Assembly: GCA_900768735.1 (NCBI GenBank)
Contig: CAAGDZ010000336.1
Location: forward strand, 1 to 5,095
Length of the DNA: 5,095 bases
Origin: Oscillospiraceae bacterium
GTDB lineage: Bacteria; Bacillota; Clostridia; Oscillospirales; Ruminococcaceae
Direction of reading: 5' to 3'
Shown in pieces: positions 1-5,095 of this stretch. The translations under genes and the position numbers were made by a program. The stretch's first letter is position 1; each line of letters begins with the position of its first letter. Below the pieces are notes generated by a model, which was not told the DNA's origin, did no database searches, and saw nothing but the letters and a program-made list of their open reading frames with translations.

Positions 1-1382
1 GGGTTGTTTGAGCTTTCCTCAATGGCAAGCTCCAAATCAAACTCGAGATGTGTGTTCGGGTCGCGCAGGTTGAAGAAAAATCTTGCCGCGTCTATCGGTA
101 CCTCATCAAGCAGGGTGGACAGCGTAATCGCTTTGCCAGAGCGCTTTGACAGCTTTACCGTCTCGCCGTTTCTTACAAGCATAACCATCTGCATGATGAC
201 TACATCAAGCTTTGACGCGTCAACGCCGAGCGCGGTGAGTGCCGCCTTCATTCTCGGTACATAGCCGTGGTGGTCAGCGCCGAGTATGTCAACCGCCTTG
301 TCAAAGCCTCTTGTAACAAGCTTGTTGTAGTGATACGCAATATCCGGTACAAAATAAGTAGGTATACCGTTTGCTCTTACAAGCACTCTGTCCTGGTCGT
401 CGCCGAACTCGCTCGCCTTAAACCATATCGCGCCGTCCTTTTCGTAGGTGTGACCCTTTTCGGTGAGCAGCTCAACTATTTCCTTAACCGCGCCGTTTTT
501 GTGCAGGGCGCTTTCTCTGAACCAGGTATCGTATACTATGCGGTACTTCTTGAGGTCGCGCTCAAGTCCCTCGATATTGAGCGGGAGAGCATAGTCAACC
601 AACGCGTTCTTGCGCTCATCCTCAGATACGTTTACATACTTATCGCCGTTTATCTTATAGAAGTTGTACGCGTGCTCGATAATATCAACGCCCTTGTACA
701 CGTCCTCGGGCATCGGGAAGTTTTCATCGTCCTCAAAAATCGAACTGCATATTTCCTCGCCCTCATATTTTTTGATTATATCGGCTTTGCTTCCGTCGGC
801 AATCTGCATATAGCGGATTGAGAGCGACTTGCCGAACTTTTCTATCTGATTTCCCGCGTCGTTTACATAAAACTCACGCTCTACATAAAAGCCCGCGTAC
901 TGCAAGAGAGAAGCAAGGCTGTCGCCGAGCGCGCCGCCTCTTGCATTTCCTATGTGCATGGGACCTGTGGGGTTTGCCGATACAAATTCGAGCAGGATTT
1001 TCTTGCCCTTGCCGTAATCGGTCTTGCCGTAGTCAGCACCCTCTGTAAGTACATCTGCAACCGTCTGTTTGAACCAGTCGGGGCTGATATAGAAGTTTAA
1101 AAATCCGGGACCTGCCACCTCAAGCTTTTCAAAGCAGCTGCCGCTTATTACTGCGTTATCCGCTATCATCTGACCGATGGCGCGGGGGTTCTGTTTAAGA
1201 GTTTTGGCAAAAGCCATTGCTGCGTTGCAGGAAAAATCTCCGTGAGATACATCCGCAGGACGCTCAACATTAAATGCGGGCAGCGGGACTGCGTCGATTT
1301 TTCCGTCAGCCACAAGCTGACCCAGCGCATTCATTACTATTTCTCTTACCTGCTTTTTTGCAAGCTCTATCATGTTGTTCAT
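1..1382 (-). CDS. argS: Arginyl-tRNA synthetase, class I (3' end outside window)
   Basis: Cytoplasmic enzyme that charges tRNA-Arg with arginine using ATP. The minus-strand frame runs open from the ATG at 1382-1380 to the window edge, giving 460 residues. An N-terminal additional (Add-1) domain occupies about residues 1-110. The class I Rossmann core begins with LEFVSANPTGPMHIGN, in which HIGN (143-146) is the HIGH signature. Further family blocks are FYVNDAGNQ (171-179), DILGADHHGYVPRMKA (365-380) and the KMSKS-type loop VKLSKRSGK (409-417). ArgRS is usually about 550-580 residues, so roughly the last 100, the DALR anticodon-binding domain, are missing. They are cut by the window, not by a stop. 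The start is fixed by AAGGAG at 1391-1396, 8 bases upstream, inside the end of the preceding gene. It is the last visible gene of a ligase-DUF1934-argS operon. No T-box leader lies directly in front of it. Identification is secure. Confidence 0.98.
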   Translation of the reverse strand, partial: MNNMIELAKKQVREIVMNALGQLVADGKIDAVPLPAFNVERPADVSHGDFSCNAAMAFAKTLKQNPRAIGQMIADNAVISGSCFEKLEVAGPGFLNFYISPDWFKQTVADVLTEGADYGKTDYGKGKKILLEFVSANPTGPMHIGNARGGALGDSLASLLQYAGFYVEREFYVNDAGNQIEKFGKSLSIRYMQIADGSKADIIKKYEGEEICSSIFEDDENFPMPEDVYKGVDIIEHAYNFYKINGDKYVNVSEDERKNALVDYALPLNIEGLERDLKKYRIVYDTWFRESALHKNGAVKEIVELLTEKGHTYEKDGAIWFKASEFGDDQDRVLVRANGIPTYFVPDIAYHYNKLVTRGFDKAVDILGADHHGYVPRMKAALTALGVDASKLDVVIMQMVMLVRNGETVKLSKRSGKAITLSTLLDEVPIDAARFFFNLRDPNTHLEFDLELAIEESSNN

Positions 1383-1387
1383 CGGTT

Positions 1388-1813
1388 TTACTCCTTGACA
1401 TTTATTAACATTTCATTTTCGGACATAAAGCTGGAGTTTATATCCAGCGTGTATTTCAGGTAAATATTACCGCCGTTTTCGCTGAGGTCATTTTTTATTT
1501 CATCACCCGAGACGCCTATCATAAATTCGCCGAACTCCGTACCGTAGTGACAATGATGCTTTTTGCCGCGCTCAATGATAAGTGTGCTGACCGCTTTTCC
1601 TCTTCTCGCCACGGTCACGCAGTCAGGTATTACATTGAGCGTCACCGAGCTGCCATCGAAGCCGGTTGCTTCACTCTCGTCATAGTACAATTTGAAGCCG
1701 TCTTTTGTACTTTCCATTCTGCCACAGGTGAAAAGCTCGGTGGTGTCTTTGCTGTTATCGACCGTCTGGGAGCTTTTAATTGAGATATATACTTTCTTGT
1801 TCAAAGACATCAT
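1388..1813 (-). CDS. DUF1934 (YwiB-like) small beta-barrel protein
   Basis: Protein of up to 141 residues matching the DUF1934 pattern. It has an N-terminal strand (KKVYISIKSSQ), then YYDESEATGFDGSSVTLNV (43-61), VTVARRGKAVSTLIIERGKK (67-86), the YGTEFGEFMIGV block (90-101) and a closing strand pair, NIYLKYTLD and NEMLINV. The alternation of hydrophobic and polar residues suits a lipocalin-like barrel. There is no signal peptide or membrane segment, so it should be cytoplasmic. The molecular function is unknown to me. The assignment rests on this pattern and on position: ywiB lies next to argS in Bacillus subtilis too. It begins 5 bases after the upstream ligase-family stop and ends 5 bases before argS, so translational coupling is likely. 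The start is uncertain: tandem ATGs at 1813 and 1810 sit almost on top of the Shine-Dalgarno sequence, and a TTG at 1804-1802 is better spaced (see the RBS entry). Confidence 0.87.
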   Translation of the reverse strand: MMSLNKKVYISIKSSQTVDNSKDTTELFTCGRMESTKDGFKLYYDESEATGFDGSSVTLNVIPDCVTVARRGKAVSTLIIERGKKHHCHYGTEFGEFMIGVSGDEIKNDLSENGGNIYLKYTLDINSSFMSENEMLINVKE

Positions 1814-1820
1814 CCTTTCT
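1802..1820 (-). promoter_or_regulatory. Ribosome binding site that decides the DUF1934 start
   Basis: On the minus strand AGAAAGGA (1820-1813) is followed directly by TG-ATG-TCT-TTG. AAAGGA overlaps the first ATG (1813-1811) and leaves only 2 bases before the second (1810-1808). Both spacings are shorter than the usual 5-9 bases. The in-frame TTG at 1804-1802 has an 8-base spacer and would give a protein starting M-N-K-K-V-Y, with 138 residues. Alternatively, ribosomes ending at the TAG at 1819-1821 restart on the nearby ATGs. Confidence 0.5.
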
Positions 1821-2883
1821 ATCGTGCGTCAACCGCGGAGGAAATAATCGTGTCGAGCATTTCCTCATAGGTAAACGCGCTGTCAGTAACAAGCCTTGTA
1901 AAAATATTGCTTCTATCAAGACCGGGTATACCGCGAACGCGGCGCACATATATCCTGTCACCCGAAAGCACAAGGTCAACCCTCGCAAAGCATTTGCAGG
2001 AGAGTGCATTGAACGCCGCCCTTGCCGTATCCTTTATCCTGCTTTGCGTAATTCCGTCAAGCCTTGCGGGTACGGTAAAATCATACGAGCGTGCTATATA
2101 GTCGCTGTTTTTGTCAGCTTTGCTGTCACGTTCGATAAGCTCGCCTATCGCTATACGCTGATTGCAGGTGCTTGTATTAAGCATGGCACATTCGATATTT
2201 CTGCCTTTAAGCTCATTTTCCACTATGATAATCGGGTGGTGGGAAAAGGCGGTTTTTATCGCTTCTTCAAACTGCTCGCGGTTTTCTGCGCGGTATGCGC
2301 CGATTGATGAGCTGCAGTTTGTCGGTGCGGCATACATCGGATAGCTCAGCGTGCTTTCCGCTTTGCCTATTGCCGCGTTTAAATCATTTATCGCCGAGCG
2401 GTCGAGTGTAATATATTCTCCTACATCAATCCCCGCATCGGTGAGCAGCATATTTGTAAGCTTTTTATCAAGACAGGCATTTGCCGCCGCAAGGTCGTTT
2501 CCTATAAGCGGAAGACCCGACAGCTTGCAAAGTCCCTGTATGCGTCCGTCCTCGCCATATTTTCCGTGAAGGACGGGAAATACTCCGTCTATACGGTGAA
2601 TGGTGGTCTGACCGTCCGCCATGATTTTTATTACTCCCTTGTGCAGAGCATCAGGACTTAATATACACGAGCAGCAGTCGCTGTCCTTTTCCCACTCTCC
2701 GCTGGGTATATTTTCATAGCTTCCGGGATAGAAAAGCCAGCGTCCCGCGCGTGTAATACCGATAGGCAGAGCCTCGTATTTATCTTTCGGCATTCCGCAC
2801 AGTACGCTGTATGCGGTTCTCAGCGACGCCGCATAGTCGGCAGACGCGCCTCCGAACAGCACCGCAATCCTCTTTTTAGCCAT
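1819..2883 (-). CDS. D-alanine--D-alanine ligase (Ddl/VanG-like) family protein, probably catalytically inactive
   Basis: ATP-grasp protein of 354 residues, the normal length for Ddl, which joins two D-alanines for peptidoglycan. Family landmarks seen are RIAVLFGGASAD (5-16), HGKYGEDGRIQG (106-117), LDK (138-140), YPMYAAPTNCSSSIG (181-195), ENELKGRNIEC (222-232), VPA (271-273), ARVD (300-303) and RRVRGIPG (314-321). Against canonical Ddl the VKP lysine is Ala186, the ATP-pocket Glu of GxE is Asn229, the N-terminal catalytic Glu is Asp16, and the metal-binding E and N of NEVN/EAN are Arg315 and Arg317. The MDK lysine (K140), Arg301 and Asp303 remain. I infer loss of ligase activity and a possible regulatory or structural role; the family fold is seen, the function is not. 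The start at 2883 follows AAGGAAGGAA (2894-2903); the longer open frame, to 3036, would run across the promoter. First gene of the operon with DUF1934 and argS. Confidence 0.9.
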   Translation of the reverse strand: MAKKRIAVLFGGASADYAASLRTAYSVLCGMPKDKYEALPIGITRAGRWLFYPGSYENIPSGEWEKDSDCCSCILSPDALHKGVIKIMADGQTTIHRIDGVFPVLHGKYGEDGRIQGLCKLSGLPLIGNDLAAANACLDKKLTNMLLTDAGIDVGEYITLDRSAINDLNAAIGKAESTLSYPMYAAPTNCSSSIGAYRAENREQFEEAIKTAFSHHPIIIVENELKGRNIECAMLNTSTCNQRIAIGELIERDSKADKNSDYIARSYDFTVPARLDGITQSRIKDTARAAFNALSCKCFARVDLVLSGDRIYVRRVRGIPGLDRSNIFTRLVTDSAFTYEEMLDTIISSAVDAR

Positions 2884-2958
2884 AAACAGTACATTCCTTC
2901 CTTTTTGTCGGTTTATCTGAATAAAATAAGAAAATTTTAGATATAAACAATAATATAT

Positions 2959-2987
2959 AGTATACCACATTCGGCGGTTATTTTCAA
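2959..2987 (-). promoter_or_regulatory. Sigma-A-type promoter for the ligase-DUF1934-argS operon
   Basis: On the minus strand a -35 box TTGAAA (2987-2982) is separated by exactly 17 bases from a -10 box TATACT (2964-2959). The -10 is preceded by TGG, making an extended -10. Transcription would start near 2952, giving a leader of about 70 bases before the ATG at 2883. The leader is AT-rich and shows no T-box or other riboswitch element that I can recognise. Confidence 0.6.
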
Positions 2988-3005
2988 GTAAAACCGAGAA
3001 TAAAT

Positions 3006-3042
3006 CAGGATTTTTTAATTTGTAAAGTATAAACAAATCCTG
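3006..3042. repeat. 8-bp inverted repeat between the divergent promoters
   Basis: CAGGATTT (3006-3013) is repeated as its exact reverse complement AAATCCTG (3035-3042), with a 21-base AT-rich interval. A T/A run inside the arms adds two pairs after one mismatch. It lies upstream of both -35 boxes, where a regulator could act on either promoter. The stem is not GC-rich and no gene is read into it from either side, so it is unlikely to be a terminator. Chance occurrence in AT-rich DNA is possible. Confidence 0.3.
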
Positions 3043-3069
3043 TATGAGATTTTTGTGAGTGTTTACAAA
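3019..3069. repeat. Second 8-bp inverted repeat, TTTGTAAA / TTTACAAA
   Basis: TTTGTAAA (3019-3026) and its exact reverse complement TTTACAAA (3062-3069) are 35 bases apart, so the first bases of the two arms are 43 bases (about four helical turns) apart. The left arm sits inside the CAGGATTT repeat. Equivalent sites on one face of the helix would suit a looping or paired-dimer regulator, but the low-complexity composition makes this weak. Confidence 0.25.
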
Positions 3070-3102
3070 AAACTATTATATTGTTTAAAATAATTAAGCT
3101 GA

Positions 3103-3131
3103 TTGACAAAGCCGAAATACTGTGATAGAAT
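3103..3131 (+). promoter_or_regulatory. Strong sigma-A-type promoter for the ABC transporter operon
   Basis: A consensus -35 box TTGACA (3103-3108), a 17-base spacer, and a -10 box TAGAAT (3126-3131) preceded by TGA, which makes an extended -10. Transcription should begin around 3138, leaving a leader of only about 22 bases. There is no room for an attenuator or riboswitch, so any control would act on initiation. The Shine-Dalgarno AAAGGA (3148-3153) lies 7 bases before the ATG at 3161. Confidence 0.75.
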
Positions 3132-3160
3132 GAATACATTACATCGGAAAGGAAAAGCTT

Positions 3161-3844
3161 ATGAACATACTTGAAGTTAAAAATCTCACCAAAACCTACG
3201 GAAAAGTCGAAAGCCTGATAAAAGCGGCAGACGACATATCCTTTACCATACCTAAAGGGCAGATGGCGGCGGTAGTAGGAGCGAGCGGCTCAGGTAAATC
3301 CACCCTGTTACATATAGTAGGCGGTGTAGAAAAGCCAGACAGCGGAAGCGTGCTGGTAAACGGCACGGATGTATACTCTCTTTCCGAAAAGGAGCTTGCC
3401 GCATACAGACGAACAAAGGTAGGGCTTATTTATCAGTTTTATAACCTTTTACCTATATTGAATATTTCCGACAATATCACTTTCCCGACACTGCTTGACG
3501 GCAAGAAGCCTGACGAGAAAAGGCTTGCGGAGCTTTTAGAACTGCTCGGACTGTCTGACAGGGCAGGGCATCTCCCGTCACAGCTGTCGGGCGGACAGCA
3601 GCAAAGGGCGGCTGTTGCGCGTGCGCTTTTTTCCGCGCCTGATATACTGCTTGCAGACGAGCCGACCGGAAACCTCGACTCAAAGAGCAGCGAGGAGATA
3701 ATAAACCTCCTCAGAACCACAAGTGAGCAGCTCGGTCAGACCATGCTGATAGTTACCCACGATGACAAAATCGCCTCACGTTGCGACAGAATAATCACCG
3801 TATCGGACGGCAGGATTGCAGGCGACGAGGTGATTTCAAAATGA
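3161..3844 (+). CDS. ABC transporter ATP-binding protein, MacB/LolD/BceA type
   Basis: Cytoplasmic ATPase of 227 residues that drives an FtsX-type permease. All nucleotide-binding motifs are intact: Walker A GASGSGKST (40-48), Q-loop Gln92 in YQFYNLLP, signature LSGGQQQR (142-149), Walker B ILLADEP (162-168), D-loop NLD (171-173) and H-loop His200 in THDD. The sequence after the Q-loop (NLLPILNISDNI) and the DEPTGNLDS stretch are typical of the MacB/LolD/BceA subgroup, which acts in mechanotransmission, lipoprotein release, or peptide-antibiotic export and resistance. Length is normal for the family. The start is set by AAAGGA 7 bases upstream and by the promoter. The stop TGA overlaps the permease start in ATGA (3841-3844), so the two are translationally coupled. 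No two-component regulator, membrane-fusion protein or leader peptide is visible in the window, so the substrate cannot be assigned. Confidence 0.97.
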   Translation: MNILEVKNLTKTYGKVESLIKAADDISFTIPKGQMAAVVGASGSGKSTLLHIVGGVEKPDSGSVLVNGTDVYSLSEKELAAYRRTKVGLIYQFYNLLPILNISDNITFPTLLDGKKPDEKRLAELLELLGLSDRAGHLPSQLSGGQQQRAAVARALFSAPDILLADEPTGNLDSKSSEEIINLLRTTSEQLGQTMLIVTHDDKIASRCDRIITVSDGRIAGDEVISK

Positions 3845-5040
3845 AACCGACAGCTTCGCTTGCAAGAAAATACCTTAAATATATGAAGCGACAGACGGTT
3901 TTTTCGCTTTTAAGTATCACGGCGGCGGTTGTTGTTATAACCTTTATTTTTACCGCCGTTTCGACAATTTTTGTCTGCTGCAGGAATATCGAATACGCTA
4001 AAAACCCGTGGCACGCGTATGTTTATGCCGAGGGGTTTACAGATGAATCGCTGAACGTGGTAAAAAACAGTGAGAATATCGAAAATATCGAGAAAATAGC
4101 TGAAAACAATTTTGTTATCAGATTCAGCTCCGACGTCTACGACTGCTATAAATCAACGGAAAACGCTCTGAAAAACGCCGGCTGTACAGTTGATGACTAT
4201 GGTAAGATTTTTTCAAAAACCGGAGTGTCCGTCACATATTATCTGAATGACAGCCTGCTCTTTTTTGAGCAGGTAGGTCATATCGCAAAGGCAAATATGA
4301 TTACGCTTTTTGCGATGATTTATATTGTGATACTCGTTATCATTTTCTTTGGACGATTTGTTATTGATACCGCGTTTGAGATTTCGTCAAAGGAGCGTTC
4401 GCGCCAGTTTGCCGTCCTGCGCTCGGTCGGCGCGTCAAAACGGCATATCATCGGAATAATATTGCATGAGAGCGTATTTCTGTCGGTGATTGCCATACCG
4501 CTCGGTATCCTGCTCGGAGTCGGCGCGTCATGGGCAGTTTACGAAATGGTAAAAGCGGCGGGATTTTTTGAGGCGTTTGCACAGTTTGACGTAGATACAA
4601 GCGGCATAGCCGAGTTTTGTGTATCTCCGCTGTTTCTTATTATTGCGGCGCTGACCAGCTTTGTGTGGGTACTTCTGTCCGCTTATGCGACTGCCGCAAG
4701 GGTGAATAAATCATCAATCACCTCGACGATCAGAGCCGAAGCAGAAGCGGTAAAGCTGCCGAAAAAAGCCCAAAAAATCAAAAAGCCAAAAACCGCAAAG
4801 CATATTACCTTAAAGCTTGCGCTGAAAAATGTTATGCGCAACAAAAAGCGCTTTGCCGTCAGCGTGGTGTCAATATCACTTTCGATGATACTATTTACCT
4901 CGTTTGCATATTTCACACAGATAGGCGAGGCAAGCACCGAGGCGTTTATAAACTTATCCGCTTACGATTTCAGCGCAGATATAAGAATAGGTATGCTCGC
5001 AGAGGAGGACACAACCATACCTCCGAAGCTGGAGACTTGA
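3841..5040 (+). CDS. FtsX/MacB-type ABC transporter permease, truncated after its fifth membrane helix
   Basis: Membrane partner of the ATPase just upstream. The ATG at 3841 in the ATGA overlap is preferred over an in-frame ATG at 3781, which would lie inside the ATPase gene. The product is 399 residues. TM1 is at about 20-44, followed by an extracellular domain (45-150), TM2 (152-172), the conserved FtsX coupling segment SSKERSRQFAVLRSVGASKRH (182-202), TM3 (204-235) and TM4 (262-285). A Lys-rich linker (304-320) leads to a second-half start, LALKNVMRNKKRF, that resembles LARKYLKYMKRQT at residue 7, then TM5 (339-360) and the beginning of a second extracellular domain. Two-half permeases of this kind usually have eight or ten helices and well over 600 residues, so the last helices are missing. 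The TGA at 5038-5040 is followed by sequence of different composition: likely an insertion or frameshift. Probably non-functional as it stands. Confidence 0.88.
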   Translation: MKPTASLARKYLKYMKRQTVFSLLSITAAVVVITFIFTAVSTIFVCCRNIEYAKNPWHAYVYAEGFTDESLNVVKNSENIENIEKIAENNFVIRFSSDVYDCYKSTENALKNAGCTVDDYGKIFSKTGVSVTYYLNDSLLFFEQVGHIAKANMITLFAMIYIVILVIIFFGRFVIDTAFEISSKERSRQFAVLRSVGASKRHIIGIILHESVFLSVIAIPLGILLGVGASWAVYEMVKAAGFFEAFAQFDVDTSGIAEFCVSPLFLIIAALTSFVWVLLSAYATAARVNKSSITSTIRAEAEAVKLPKKAQKIKKPKTAKHITLKLALKNVMRNKKRFAVSVVSISLSMILFTSFAYFTQIGEASTEAFINLSAYDFSADIRIGMLAEEDTTIPPKLET

Positions 5041-5095
5041 TATTGTCAATATCCCTTGACACATTTTCTACCCAAAATCCAAAATTGCTTGAGAA
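5038..5095. mobile_element. Possible end of an insertion sequence disrupting the permease gene
   Basis: From the TGA that ends the permease, the DNA becomes more AT-rich. It carries a perfect palindrome, GATATTG-T-CAATATC (5039-5053), and an inverted pair, TGTCAA (5044-5049) with TTGACA (5056-5061). A start in TG, TTGACA-like subrepeats near the tip, and a break inside a coding frame are features of several IS families, IS21-like ends among them. No transposase, target duplication or second end is visible because the window stops. A -1 shift would also keep an open frame (beginning GDLILSISLDTF) to the edge, so a frameshift is a real alternative. Confidence 0.25.

Noticed and set aside
267..821. 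184-residue plus-strand open frame
   Set aside because: It lies antisense within argS, whose protein matches the ArgRS family throughout. The plus-strand translation shows no family resemblance and has no plausible ribosome site.
1780..2307. 175-residue plus-strand open frame opposite the ligase-like gene
   Set aside because: It is antisense to conserved ATP-grasp motifs (ARVD, VPA) and looks like a shadow frame. It would also span the ligase/DUF1934 junction.
2884..2952. T-box or other riboswitch controlling argS from the operon leader
   Set aside because: The leader is only about 70 bases, AT-rich, and has no T-box sequence or terminator hairpin that I can see.
2884..3036. N-terminal extension of the ligase-family frame to an ATG at 3036
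   Set aside because: The extra 51 residues have no Ddl homology and would be encoded by the AT-rich promoter region. A good Shine-Dalgarno site precedes the ATG at 2883, which starts the canonical Ddl N-terminus.
3439..3720. Minus-strand open frames opposite the ATPase
   Set aside because: They are antisense to Walker B and signature motifs, Ser/Ala-rich by codon mirroring, and have no homology.
5056..5095. TTGACA at 5056 as a plus-strand promoter for a downstream gene
   Set aside because: No acceptable -10 box is found 16-18 bases downstream (the sequence there is CCAAAA/CAAAAT-like), so a complete promoter is not supported.

Overview
The window reads as chromosomal DNA of a low-to-middle-GC Firmicute. 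Most likely it is a gut clostridium of the Ruminococcaceae/Oscillospiraceae kind, but this is inferred only from protein style, A/G-rich Shine-Dalgarno sites, sigma-A-like promoters and the DUF1934-argS neighbourhood. It holds two divergent transcription units around a roughly 280-base AT-rich control region.

Left unit (minus strand, 2883 down to 1): a D-alanine--D-alanine ligase family gene, a DUF1934 (YwiB-like) gene, and argS, arginyl-tRNA synthetase, whose 3' end runs off the window. The three genes are separated by only about 5 bases each and are probably one operon. The ligase-family protein is full length, but several residues needed for ATP and Mg2+ binding in the family are replaced, including both metal ligands of the NEVN/EAN motif, which are now arginines. 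It looks like a pseudoenzyme held in an intact reading frame.

Control region (2884-3160): an extended -10 promoter can be read on each strand with a 17-base spacer, at 2959-2987 (minus) and 3103-3131 (plus). Two overlapping 8-bp inverted repeats lie between the two -35 boxes and could be operator sites.

Right unit (plus strand, 3161 to 5040): an ABC transporter ATPase of the MacB/LolD/BceA group, and an FtsX-type permease joined to it by an ATGA overlap. The permease is cut short. It has one complete four-helix FtsX half and only the first helix of the second half before a TGA at 5038-5040. The last 58 bases are more AT-rich, contain a palindrome and a TTGACA, and may be the end of an insertion sequence; a frameshift is the alternative. 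The transporter's substrate cannot be named. A role in envelope defence or lipoprotein/peptide export is family-level inference only.
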